From 2-02-FULL-55-14 sp964534125 (GTDB lineage Bacteria; Bacteroidota; Ignavibacteria; UBA10030): a stretch of DNA of 64,000 nucleotides. The stretch covers positions 239,715 to 303,714 of the forward strand of contig CAZHOJ010000004.1 in assembly GCA_964534125.1 (NCBI GenBank). Direction: 5' to 3'. Positions 1 to 8,672 of the stretch are shown here, one piece after another (the stretch's first letter is position 1; the number at the start of each line of letters is the position of its first letter). The notes beneath the pieces are model-generated. The model made no database searches. It worked only from the letters and a program-made list of their open reading frames with translations, and had not been told where the DNA came from. The position numbers were made by a program, and so were the translations under genes.

Positions 1-1
1 T

Positions 2-346
2 GAGGGGAATTTCGGTGCGGTCGCGTACCGGGTCGTTTCCGGTGTCGTCTCCGTGTATGCAGGCTGGTTGCTGGCGTCGAGCCTCGCGCCGGCAGACCCG
101 ACCCTCTGGCAGTTCCTCCAGTATGGCGTTCTGGGGATCGCCACGGCCGGGCTTGCGTTCTTCATGTTCTACGTCGGGATCGGCGGTTTCGACAACCGGA
201 TCATCGACGGCCTCGTGAACCTCGTGGCATACCTTGCGGGATTCGTGGGAATCGTCACTCGCCGGGTCCAGACCGGAAAGGTACAGACCTATCTGGCATT
301 CGTGCTGTTCGGGGTGATGGTGTTCTACTTGTGGTTCAGGGGGTAA
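2..346 (+). CDS. nuoL: NADH-quinone oxidoreductase subunit L, C-terminal end (5' truncated)
   Basis: Only the last 114 residues are present; the frame is open to the left edge. The protein is very hydrophobic, with three likely membrane segments, and contains FDNRIIDGLVN followed by RRVQTGKVQTY, which matches the C-terminal amphipathic and last transmembrane part of NuoL/ND5. NuoL is the large antiporter-like proton-pumping subunit of the complex I membrane arm. nuoM and nuoN follow on the same strand in the standard nuoL-M-N order, which supports the call. The gap to nuoM is unusually long (162 bp) and holds a repeat element rather than a gene. Confidence 0.93.
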   Translation, partial: EGNFGAVAYRVVSGVVSVYAGWLLASSLAPADPTLWQFLQYGVLGIATAGLAFFMFYVGIGGFDNRIIDGLVNLVAYLAGFVGIVTRRVQTGKVQTYLAFVLFGVMVFYLWFRG

Positions 347-355
347 GGGTTGTGC

Positions 356-450
356 GCAGAGACGGAGAGCGGCACCGGAGGGTCAGGGGGAGGACGCAGA
401 GAGATCGAAAGAGGGAATGACTGCAATTCATACTCTCTCAGCGTCTCTGC
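356..450. repeat. inverted GCAGAGAC / GTCTCTGC arms between nuoL and nuoM
   Basis: The 162-bp spacer holds GCAGAGAC at 356-363 and its exact complement GTCTCTGC at 443-450, with more AGAG-rich and CTCT-rich sequence around each arm. There is no reading frame. It looks like a non-coding intergenic element sitting inside an otherwise tight respiratory operon. The nuoM Shine-Dalgarno (AGGAG near 496) lies just downstream of it. Confidence 0.5.
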
Positions 451-508
451 TCCCTCGGCGACTCTGCGTGAAACAGATATTGACTTGAGTTCTCAGGAGT
501 AATCGCTC

Positions 509-2113
509 ATGGAATTTTTCGGAATAGGCGTTCTCACATGGATCACGTTCCTGCCGGTCCTCGGAATGATCGCGGTCCTGATCATCCCGAAGTCGAACGA
601 GAACGCGGTCAAGTGGACGGCACTGGCTGCCACCGGCCTTCAGCTTCTCCTGGCGTTCCTCATCTACGCCAACTTTGATACCGGGCTGAAGGGGATCAAC
701 GACGCGGCGTCGATGCAGCTGAAAGAGCAGTTCTCGTGGATCAGCATTCCGGGCACCTCCTGGATCGGCCGTGTGCAGATCGAGTACTTCCTCGGTATCG
801 ACGGCCTGAGCTTTCCGATGGTTTTCCTGACGGCCCTCATCAGCTTCATTGCCGTCATCTCCTCCTGGAACATCCCGAAGGCCCTGAAGGGCTACATGGC
901 GATGCTGCTCCTGCTGGATACGGGTATGATGGGCGTGTTCGTCTCGCTCGATTTCTTTCTCTTCTACGTGTTCTGGGAAGTGATGCTGCTGCCGATGTAC
1001 TTCCTCATCGGTATCTGGGGTGGGCCACGGAGGGAGTATGCTGCCATCAAGTTCTTCCTCTATACGCTCCTGGGCAGCGTCCTGATATTGCTGGCGATGA
1101 TCGCGCTGTACTTCAGCGTTACCATCATCGACCCGGCTACAGGGGAGAGTATCCACACCTTCAACATGCTGGCCATGATGGACCCTGCGAACTACGAGCC
1201 GGGGTCATTGCTCGCGGGGGCAGGAACGGCGTTGCGCTCGCTGGCATATCTTGCACTGTTCATCGGGTTCGCGATCAAGGTCCCGATCTTCCCGTTCCAT
1301 ACATGGTTGCCGGATGCGCACGTCGAGGCCCCGACCGCCATCAGCGTCATCCTTGCGGGCGTCCTGCTGAAGATGGGAACGTATGGCCTGTTGCGCATCA
1401 ACTATCCGATGTTTCCCGACATTGCCATGGAGTGGGTCGTCCCGCTTGGCATTCTGGCCTTCATCAATATTGTGTATGGAGCGCTCTGCGCGATGGCGCA
1501 GAAGGACTTCAAGAAGCTCATCGCATATTCCTCCGTGAGCCACATGGGCATTGTCCTGCTGGGTATGGCCGCGATGAACTCCCAGGGCATGATTGGGGCA
1601 GTGCTCCAGATGTTCAACCATGGCACCATCACCGCTATGCTCTTCCTTATCGTGGGCGTCATCTATGATCGTGCCCACACGCGTGACCTCGATGCGTTCG
1701 GTGGGTTGGCCCTGACGATGCCGAAATACACGGGAATCATGACCGTGGCGTTCTTTGCCGCCCTCGGTCTCCCCGGCCTGAGCGGGTTCATTTCCGAGGC
1801 CTTCTCGTTCCTCGGGGCCTTCAGGGTCGACTCGCTCCGCATCATTACCATCGCCTCGACACTCGGCATCGTCCTGACGGCGGCCTATATGCTCTGGACA
1901 CTCCAGCGTGTGTTCCTCGGCCCGAAGAACGAGAAATGGGAGGGATTGCCGGATATCAACGGCCGCGAGCTGGCCGCACTCGTACCGCTGGCAGTCATCG
2001 TCATCCTGCTTGGGATCTATCCGTCAGTCATCATCGATTATATGAGCGCGTCCCTGAACCACCTTGTCGAGGTGATGAATTCGGGAACAACATACATGGC
2101 GATCGCGCCATAG
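509..2113 (+). CDS. nuoM: NADH-quinone oxidoreductase subunit M
   Basis: This 534-residue polytopic membrane protein is the ND4/NuoM antiporter-like subunit of complex I, which couples electron transfer from NADH to quinone with proton pumping. Diagnostic features are the FWEVMLLPMYFLIG segment near residue 157 (the essential glutamate of the family) and the IKVPIFPFHTWLPDAHVEAPT segment, with the conserved lysines of the half-channels. About 14 membrane helices are expected, and the length is normal. The start ATG is preceded by AGGAG with good spacing. It lies downstream of nuoL and 50 bp upstream of nuoN. Confidence 0.97.
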   Translation: MEFFGIGVLTWITFLPVLGMIAVLIIPKSNENAVKWTALAATGLQLLLAFLIYANFDTGLKGINDAASMQLKEQFSWISIPGTSWIGRVQIEYFLGIDGLSFPMVFLTALISFIAVISSWNIPKALKGYMAMLLLLDTGMMGVFVSLDFFLFYVFWEVMLLPMYFLIGIWGGPRREYAAIKFFLYTLLGSVLILLAMIALYFSVTIIDPATGESIHTFNMLAMMDPANYEPGSLLAGAGTALRSLAYLALFIGFAIKVPIFPFHTWLPDAHVEAPTAISVILAGVLLKMGTYGLLRINYPMFPDIAMEWVVPLGILAFINIVYGALCAMAQKDFKKLIAYSSVSHMGIVLLGMAAMNSQGMIGAVLQMFNHGTITAMLFLIVGVIYDRAHTRDLDAFGGLALTMPKYTGIMTVAFFAALGLPGLSGFISEAFSFLGAFRVDSLRIITIASTLGIVLTAAYMLWTLQRVFLGPKNEKWEGLPDINGRELAALVPLAVIVILLGIYPSVIIDYMSASLNHLVEVMNSGTTYMAIAP

Positions 2114-2122
2114 AATATTTCG

Positions 2123-2157
2123 GTAGTCAGTAGACAGTCGTCAGTCGACAGATTGCA
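2123..2157. repeat. five degenerate 7-bp repeats between nuoM and nuoN
   Basis: The spacer parses into consecutive heptamers GTAGTCA, GTAGACA, GTCGTCA, GTCGACA and GATTGCA. The first four differ from each other only at the third and fifth bases. The array occupies most of the 50-bp gap and ends six bases before the nuoN start codon, so nuoN has no clear Shine-Dalgarno. The same 7-bp periodicity recurs at 32825-32948 and 62400-62566. Confidence 0.7.
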
Positions 2158-2163
2158 GCATAC

Positions 2164-3651
2164 ATGGTAGAACAAGTACTCCAAAACCTGTCCCTCTTCA
2201 TTCCAGAGACCGTCCTGGTGGTGACGTTCTGCGTCGTCATTCTCGCGCAGCTCATCGTCAGGGGCAGCAAGGTGCTTCCGATACTCCTTGCTCTCATCGG
2301 GGTCATCGTTGCGGGATTCTATGCCATCGGCCAGTTCGGGCTGCATGAGGCGATCTTCTCGGGCATGATCACGGTCGATGCGTTCGCGTCGTTCTTCAAG
2401 GTCCTGCTCGCGCTCAGCACGGTCTTCATCCTGTTGTTCTCCTTCTCGTCGACAGAGGTGCAGGGGGCGGTGAAACGGGTGGGTGAGTATGCGTCGTTGC
2501 TGGTCGCCGCGACATTAGGGATGTTCCTGATGGCAGGCGCCTCGAACCTGCTGATGATCGTGCTTGCGGTGGAGCTCACCAGTCTCAGCTCCTATATCCT
2601 CGCAGGATATACCAAGGAGGCGCCGGATGCGAGCGAGGCATCGCTGAAGTATGTCATCTACGGGGCGTTGTCGTCGGGTATCATGCTTTACGGAATCTCG
2701 CTGCTGTACGGTTTGACGGGTTCTCTCGGTCTCCATGAGATCCGGGTGGTCCTTGCGGACAGCGCACCGGTCAACTATCCGCTGCTTCTCCTGTCGACTG
2801 TCATGATCCTCGTGGGATTTGGGTACAAGATATCAGCGGTGCCTTTCCACTTCTGGACCCCCGATGTCTACGAAGGGGCGCCCATCACGATCACGGCCTT
2901 CCTGTCGGTCGCATCCAAGGCCGCCGGATTTGCCGTGATGATCCGGTTCTTTGTTACCACGTCCTACAGCCAACTCGGCTCGGACGTCATCGCAACGCTG
3001 CAGTACTTCGAGTGGCCAAAGCTCCTGGCGATCATCTCCGTGCTGACGATGACACTCGGAAATCTTGTTGCTGTCTGGCAGGACAACATGAAGCGGCTGC
3101 TCGCGTATTCGAGCATCGCCCACGCCGGTTATATGCTGATGGGCGTTGTCGTGTACAGCCTCACGGGGCTCTCCGCGGTCCTCATCTATCTGACCGCTTA
3201 CCTGTTCATGAACCTCGGCGCATTCTATGTCGTCATGCTGGTGGCTGGCAAGACCGGTTCTGAGGACATTAACAGCTATAAGGGGCTTGCCTACCGGGCC
3301 CCGCTCATCAGCGCCGCATTTGTGATCTTCCTCATCTCCCTCACGGGACTTCCCCCCACGGCGGGTTTCATCGGAAAGCTGTACCTGTTCTCTGCACTGC
3401 TCGATGCCAACTGGATCTGGCTGGCCATTGTCGGCGCCCTGAACAGCGTCATCTCGCTCTACTACTATGTCCGGATCATGCGCAACATGTACCTGCGCGA
3501 TCCGGAGGCCTCCACAGCCACTGTCACGATCAGCCGCGCACAAACGGTGATGCTGTTCTGTCTCCTCGTTCCGGTGCTTGTCCTCGGGCTCTATTTCGCG
3601 CCCCTGGTCGATGTGGCCAATGCGGCGGTTGCAGTGTTCGGCGTCCGCTAA
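2164..3651 (+). CDS. nuoN: NADH-quinone oxidoreductase subunit N
   Basis: This 495-residue integral membrane protein is the ND2/NuoN antiporter-like subunit of complex I. The motif LTSLSSYILAGY followed by EASLKYVIYGALSSGIMLYG is typical of NuoN, as is YKISAVPFHFWTPDVYEGAP in the following half-channel region. About 13-14 membrane segments are expected and the length is normal. It closes the nuo operon: no further nuo gene follows, and the next gene encodes a secreted protein. The start was chosen at the first ATG, just after the heptad repeat. Confidence 0.97.
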   Translation: MVEQVLQNLSLFIPETVLVVTFCVVILAQLIVRGSKVLPILLALIGVIVAGFYAIGQFGLHEAIFSGMITVDAFASFFKVLLALSTVFILLFSFSSTEVQGAVKRVGEYASLLVAATLGMFLMAGASNLLMIVLAVELTSLSSYILAGYTKEAPDASEASLKYVIYGALSSGIMLYGISLLYGLTGSLGLHEIRVVLADSAPVNYPLLLLSTVMILVGFGYKISAVPFHFWTPDVYEGAPITITAFLSVASKAAGFAVMIRFFVTTSYSQLGSDVIATLQYFEWPKLLAIISVLTMTLGNLVAVWQDNMKRLLAYSSIAHAGYMLMGVVVYSLTGLSAVLIYLTAYLFMNLGAFYVVMLVAGKTGSEDINSYKGLAYRAPLISAAFVIFLISLTGLPPTAGFIGKLYLFSALLDANWIWLAIVGALNSVISLYYYVRIMRNMYLRDPEASTATVTISRAQTVMLFCLLVPVLVLGLYFAPLVDVANAAVAVFGVR

Positions 3652-3692
3652 GCCCACTCTCGCCCGATACCTCGCTGTTCCATCCGGGTCCT

Positions 3693-3721
3693 TTGAGGTT
3701 ACTGTGACCGATTGGTATAAT
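3693..3721 (+). promoter_or_regulatory. candidate sigma-70-type promoter for the esterase gene
   Basis: TTGAGG at 3693-3698 and a perfect TATAAT at 3716-3721 are separated by 17 bp. Transcription would start near 3728, about 27 bases before the ATG at 3755. The position between the end of the nuo operon and a new functional unit fits. It was recognised by eye only. Confidence 0.5.
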
Positions 3722-3754
3722 TCCTCTTCTCACGACGTGAGGCAGAGAGTCATC

Positions 3755-6205
3755 ATGCCACGCTCCGCGTACTGTCTTATTCTTGCTCTTGTGCTGCTTG
3801 CGCCGGCCCTGATGACCGCGCAACCGGCCCGGCTCATCCGTGATACAGGTTCAGGCCGGCCCTTCAATATCTATCTTCCTGCCGGCTATGATTCGTCGGA
3901 TGAACGGTTCCCCGTGATGTATTTCTTCCGGGGGGATGAGGATGAATGGCTCAACAGGTCGGAGGACGCGAGCAGACGTGGTGATATTCGCACCGTCATC
4001 GACTCGCTGGTGCGGAACGGATCGATCGGCAAAGCCATCTATGTCTTTCCCTATACCCCGCTTCCGACAGCGTTTCCCGAAGACGGCTTTGTCCCGGGCA
4101 CGATGATGCCGTACGTCGACAGCGTGTACCGCACGCTCCCCACACGATCCGCGAGGGCCATCGACGGTTTTTCATGGGGTGGACTGTTCAGCATGACATT
4201 CATCATCCGGTATCCTCATCTCATTGCATCCGCGGGTGCGTACGATCCGTCCGTATTCGCGCTTCCGTACGCAGAGTTCGAGTCGCGGAGAGACGATGAT
4301 CGCCACATGCGCTGGATGCGGATGCTGCATGTGTATGTGACCTCGGCTATTCTGGGTGGGAACAACAACGCCGGAACGAGCCAGCTGCTCGATTCGCTGG
4401 CTCAATATGGCGTGACAAACCTGGCGCCAACCCTCGTGCTCGATCCCGCGGCACAGCATAATTGGTACTTTGCGGACCTTCATGCTTCGCGCAATATCCC
4501 CAGGCACTGGCATGTGATAGGTCACCCCGGGCAGAATACGGTTGTGAGCATCACGGGACCGGTAGAAGGAGGGCAGGTGTCCGGGTCGGTCCCTGTCGGT
4601 TGGTCGGCCGCATCGGCTGACACGACGCTGCAGGTGTTCGTCCAGATATCCAGGGACCTTGGGCAGACCTGGCGGGAACTCTCGGCAGGAGCGGATGCGA
4701 ACGGGACCGTGTCATGGAACACGCTCGACGATCCTGATGGCTCATTCTATACTGTCCGGGTGATCGCGGCCGGAGATACGAGCTTCGGGGAGGAGAGCGT
4801 CGTGCGTGTCAGGGTGAACAATCCCGGCAATGCGCCCCCTGAGGCCTATTTCAGCGACCTCTCCGCGAACAGCACGCTTTCAGGCACAGCGACGATCCGA
4901 TGGATCGGAGAGGATGCGGAACAGGACCCGTCCACCGCTTCTGTCCAGATCAGTCCGGATGGAGGAATCACCTGGCTTGGAATACCGGGAAGCTTCTCTC
5001 TGAATGATTCGGTTCTGTGGGATACACGTCAGTATCCGAACGGGGTGGCGTATCTGCTCCGGCTCCTCGCGACCGATGGTGCTGACAGCGCAGTTGTGTT
5101 GTCGCCTATGTTCGGGGTGAGCAATGTCCGGCAGCAGCTGTCCGGCACCCTGATCGAACGCTCGACGATGAGAGGGGATGCAGACATTTCGGTGCATGTT
5201 GTCGACCAGACCTCCGTCGCAGGCCAGCGATATCGCGTGACCTTTTCCAGGATCCCGGGAGATCCGTACCACCAGGCTTCTGGTCCGCTGTCGTATGAGG
5301 TCAGGAATCTGACAGCCGACATTGCTCTCCTCGCCGCTGTTCCGGTCCGTTCCGATGTGGAAGAAGGCCCGGTATTCGATGGCCTCAGGCTGAGCATCAG
5401 GGACGCGGGTGCAATCGATTTCAATGCTGACGGGTCAGGATGGATGGCGGGAACATCCAATCTCTCGGCAAAGCTCATTGTGCCTTCCATTGTCCTCCCG
5501 CCCGACACCTTCCAGGGACGGCCCTTCCCGGCTGACTATATTCTTCGGGTGTCTGATGATGTCGTCGATACCACCATATCGCGTTTCGGGACCGTTCCCA
5601 CTCCTGTCCGCTGGAAGATCATGAACCGCTTCACGAACCGGGCGGTATTGCAGGAGTACCTTGATGTCGACATGACGGGAACGCTCACCCACGGAGATGA
5701 GGTCTACTTCTGGGAGGTGCTGTACCGCTCAGACGGACAGGAGGGAGCTGGTCCGGACACGGTGCTGACATGGCAGGCTGTCTTCTCATCACCACCAACG
5801 TTGTTCCCGCCGGCAGCCGGAGATTCGCTCCTGTGGGCGGTTCGGAGTCCTTTGCATTCCGGGGACAGCTTCGAGTTCGACGCGGTGCTCACAGACGTTG
5901 CGAAAGGGGAAAGCGTCCCTGCGTCGGCTGTGCTCCATGAAGCATATCCGAATCCGTTCAATCCCTCGACGACCATCAGCTTCTCGATGCCTGCGACCGC
6001 AATCGTCGCGGTCGATATCTACAACATGCTTGGCCAGCGGGTGGAGGAGTTTGTGCCACGTCCGTACAGTCATGGTGACCATCGTATCCTCTGGAACGCG
6101 GCCGGCCTCCCGACAGGCATATATGTCGTACGAGTTACCATTTCCGATGCTCAAGGCCGAAGTGCCACACATCATCTGTATAACAAGCTCGTGTTGCTCA
6201 AATGA
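3755..6205 (+). CDS. secreted esterase-family protein with Ig-like repeats and T9SS sorting domain
   Basis: This is an 816-residue exported protein. A signal peptide (residues 1-22, ending LMTAQ) is followed by an esterase-D-like alpha/beta hydrolase domain (about 30-260), with the nucleophile elbow GFSWGG at Ser140 and a candidate catalytic His in QHNWYF. Next come two or more Ig/FN3-like beta domains containing GG.(I/T)W signatures, then a C-terminal T9SS type A sorting domain starting at EAYPNPFNPSTT. It is expected to be secreted or anchored at the cell surface. The frame is open further upstream, but the ATG at 3755 gives the signal peptide. It overlaps the next gene by 4 bp (ATGA). The substrate is unknown. 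Confidence 0.85.
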   Translation: MPRSAYCLILALVLLAPALMTAQPARLIRDTGSGRPFNIYLPAGYDSSDERFPVMYFFRGDEDEWLNRSEDASRRGDIRTVIDSLVRNGSIGKAIYVFPYTPLPTAFPEDGFVPGTMMPYVDSVYRTLPTRSARAIDGFSWGGLFSMTFIIRYPHLIASAGAYDPSVFALPYAEFESRRDDDRHMRWMRMLHVYVTSAILGGNNNAGTSQLLDSLAQYGVTNLAPTLVLDPAAQHNWYFADLHASRNIPRHWHVIGHPGQNTVVSITGPVEGGQVSGSVPVGWSAASADTTLQVFVQISRDLGQTWRELSAGADANGTVSWNTLDDPDGSFYTVRVIAAGDTSFGEESVVRVRVNNPGNAPPEAYFSDLSANSTLSGTATIRWIGEDAEQDPSTASVQISPDGGITWLGIPGSFSLNDSVLWDTRQYPNGVAYLLRLLATDGADSAVVLSPMFGVSNVRQQLSGTLIERSTMRGDADISVHVVDQTSVAGQRYRVTFSRIPGDPYHQASGPLSYEVRNLTADIALLAAVPVRSDVEEGPVFDGLRLSIRDAGAIDFNADGSGWMAGTSNLSAKLIVPSIVLPPDTFQGRPFPADYILRVSDDVVDTTISRFGTVPTPVRWKIMNRFTNRAVLQEYLDVDMTGTLTHGDEVYFWEVLYRSDGQEGAGPDTVLTWQAVFSSPPTLFPPAAGDSLLWAVRSPLHSGDSFEFDAVLTDVAKGESVPASAVLHEAYPNPFNPSTTISFSMPATAIVAVDIYNMLGQRVEEFVPRPYSHGDHRILWNAAGLPTGIYVVRVTISDAQGRSATHHLYNKLVLLK

Positions 6206-7878
6206 AAAATCTCTTATGCCGTTGGCGTATTGTCCTGGTTCTGCTCCTCGCTCAGGGGACTGTCCAGGCACAGTCATTCACCTGGACACCGCTCACCACG
6301 AACCTGCCCGCATCGATTCAGGTGTTCCAGGGAACTGCCACCGGTCCCATCGCCGCATTCTATGCACGTGTTGGCTACTCGGATACGACACTCGTGGCAA
6401 AAGCGCTTGTGAGCGTGGATGCCGACGGCAAGGCACCTCTCTCCGCCATCATCTCCCAGGCAGGTGCATATGTGGGTGTCAACGGCGGATACTTCAACAC
6501 CACCTCGAATCCCGCTGTGAGCTACAGCCTGGTCGTGAATGACGGCGTCCTCATCGCCAGGCAGATCGCAAGCGTGACCCGGACCAGCGGATTCTATACG
6601 GTCATGCGGGCGGCGTTCGCCGTGAAGGAGGATCGCTCGTTCGGGACCTCCTGGGTCTATCATTTCGGCAATGATATCGCATCGATGTATGCATATGATG
6701 CACCGATGCCGAACACGCTCACCACGCCTGCGCCGCCGCCGCTAACGGCCGATGGAGCACCGTGGCGGGGGATCGTCGAGGCTATCGGCGGAGGCCCGAA
6801 TCTCGTGTCGAATGGTTCAGTGAACGTGACATACGACGAGGAAGTGTTCTTCGAATCGGGTGTCGAATCTGCTCTGGCCCAACCGCGATCGGCCATCGGA
6901 TATACGGCTTCGGGGGACCTGATCATGCTCGTCGTGGATGGCAGGCAGGCGTCGAGTGTCGGTGTGACGCTCCCGCAGCTTGCGAACATCATGATCGGCC
7001 TTGGCTGCGTCGAAGCGATGAACCTTGATGGTGGTGGTTCCTCGACGCTTGTCGCTGACGGCACGGTCATCAACAGCCCATCCGACGGATCGGAACGGCA
7101 CATACCGACAGCCTTTGCAGTGCTCCCGGCGCCCACACCTCCCGCATTCGAAAAGGACTACGACACAGAGGGTGCGGCGTATCAGGAATACGGCTCAGGC
7201 TGGATCACCACCGCGAATCCGGGGTCGTTCGGTGCCGGGGCCCGGCTTAATCCGGTTGGGACGGGCGAGGACAGGGCGGTCTTCAGGCTTGGCTTGCCGG
7301 CTGCGGGTTCCTATGATGTCTACGCCTGGTGGGTGGCTGCTTCGAACAGAGCGGCGAACACGCCTTTCATTGTGCATCACAGCGGCGGGACGGACACGGT
7401 CCGGATGAATCAATCCACCGGTGGAAGTTCGTGGCAGAAGGTCGGGGAATTCAGCTTCACCGGAACGGATGCTGATTCGGTGGAGATCACAGACCAGGCT
7501 GATGCGGGCGCAACGACCACCTATGTCGCTGCCGATGGATTACGGATCGTGGCGAAAGAGCTGACAACTGCCGTCCGGTCGTCCTCATCGGATGTGCCAT
7601 CGTCTTTCGGCTTGTCAGAGGCATATCCGAACCCGTTCAATCCCTCGACGCGTCTTGAGATCACTCTCCCCGAACAGGCCTGGGTCGATCTGACGGTCTT
7701 CGATCAGTTGGGGCGGGAGGTAGAACGGCTGGCCAGCCGGGAAATGCACCCAGGTACCCACCATGTGATCTGGGATGCTTCAGGCGTGGCCAGTGGATTG
7801 TATGTCGTACGAATGGCGGTCCGCAACAACTCTGGTCCTCTGACCCCGATCTCACGAAAAGCGTTGCTTCTCAGGTAG
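6202..7878 (+). CDS. phosphodiester glycosidase (NAGPA-like) with golvesin-like and T9SS domains
   Basis: This 558-residue secreted protein begins with a signal peptide (cleavage after VQAQ). Residues about 60-310 resemble the NAGPA phosphodiester glycosidase family: GVNGGYFN, then GGGPNLVSNG, then MNLDGGGSSTL. A golvesin C-terminal-like carbohydrate-binding domain follows (FEKDYDTEGAAY to YVAADGLRIV, about 315-455), and then a T9SS sorting domain (AYPNPFNPSTR). The family removes GlcNAc-1-phosphodiester caps or acts on exopolysaccharide phosphodiesters. The start codon overlaps the stop of the esterase gene (ATGA), so the two are probably co-translated. The exact substrate cannot be read from the sequence. 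Confidence 0.85.
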   Translation: MKNLLCRWRIVLVLLLAQGTVQAQSFTWTPLTTNLPASIQVFQGTATGPIAAFYARVGYSDTTLVAKALVSVDADGKAPLSAIISQAGAYVGVNGGYFNTTSNPAVSYSLVVNDGVLIARQIASVTRTSGFYTVMRAAFAVKEDRSFGTSWVYHFGNDIASMYAYDAPMPNTLTTPAPPPLTADGAPWRGIVEAIGGGPNLVSNGSVNVTYDEEVFFESGVESALAQPRSAIGYTASGDLIMLVVDGRQASSVGVTLPQLANIMIGLGCVEAMNLDGGGSSTLVADGTVINSPSDGSERHIPTAFAVLPAPTPPAFEKDYDTEGAAYQEYGSGWITTANPGSFGAGARLNPVGTGEDRAVFRLGLPAAGSYDVYAWWVAASNRAANTPFIVHHSGGTDTVRMNQSTGGSSWQKVGEFSFTGTDADSVEITDQADAGATTTYVAADGLRIVAKELTTAVRSSSSDVPSSFGLSEAYPNPFNPSTRLEITLPEQAWVDLTVFDQLGREVERLASREMHPGTHHVIWDASGVASGLYVVRMAVRNNSGPLTPISRKALLLR

Positions 7879-7903
7879 CAAGCCCCTGACCCTGCAGTTC
7901 TTG

Positions 7904-8374
7904 TCAGTGCCGCGGAACCTTGCCCGTCCTCTGGAAGATCCACCGCATGCACACGTGACCGAAGTCGACCGGTGCGACGAACATCATCGGGCATCCTCCC
8001 TCGATGGCCTCGATGCCCTGCTTCCGGCATTCCTCCGACGCCTCATGTGACCAGCTTCCATCACCGATCGACCGATGGAACCACACCTTCCGGATCCCCA
8101 GCTTCCCGCATTCACGAACGACAGCGGTCGAGACATTCGGGTGGGTGGCGATCATCACAGCCTCGGGCGCCTCGGGAATGGAGGAGAGGTCCGAGTAGCA
8201 TGCTGTTCCCCTGAACTCCTTCATGTGCGGATTGACGGGGACGACAGTATGACCTGCGCCGGCCAACTTGTCGTAGATGGCGTTCGACGCTTCGTGCGGA
8301 TTCCTCGAGACGCCGACGACCGCGATCGTGCGGGACCTCAGGAATGCATCTATAGCCGAGGGCATGGGTACCAT
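7904..8374 (-). CDS. CoA-binding domain protein
   Basis: This is a small Rossmann-fold protein of 156 residues. IAVVGVSRNPHEASN near the N terminus is the nucleotide/CoA-binding glycine-rich loop of the CoA_binding_2 family. VVPVNPHMKEFRGTACYSDLSSIP and a later IEAIEGGCPMMFV are also typical. The family is related to the CoA-binding domain of succinyl-CoA synthetase alpha; its physiological role is not defined. The frame extends upstream to 8527, but the ATG at 8374 is preceded by AAGGTGAT and begins the conserved part. It is transcribed divergently from the DUF362 gene. Confidence 0.82.
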   Translation of the reverse strand: MVPMPSAIDAFLRSRTIAVVGVSRNPHEASNAIYDKLAGAGHTVVPVNPHMKEFRGTACYSDLSSIPEAPEAVMIATHPNVSTAVVRECGKLGIRKVWFHRSIGDGSWSHEASEECRKQGIEAIEGGCPMMFVAPVDFGHVCMRWIFQRTGKVPRH

Positions 8375-8672
8375 GGCATCACCTTTTTCCGATGGGATAG
8401 TCCACATCGATCCGTGCAACTGGCATGCCAGCTGATTTTGGCTCTGAACAGGCATTTCTGTCGCAGATCTGGCAAATATTTCAACAATGCCTCCGGGCGT
8501 GGCGTACATCGTATGCCTGTCTGCCAATCGGGTGGCGCATCATATGAGAGATGAGAAGTCATGGGAATGTATTACATTGCGGGCAACCGATAGTCCTGTT
8601 CTGTACCTGCAGGAGCAGAAGAATGCAGGACGGGCATCCGTTTCGGAGAACGCGCCTCCCCAAAAGCCAACG

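Noticed and set aside
428..1156. A 242-codon minus-strand frame over the start of nuoM
   Set aside because: It is antisense to a certain gene, is charged and low-complexity (D, E, R, Q, H), and has no ribosome binding site or domain.
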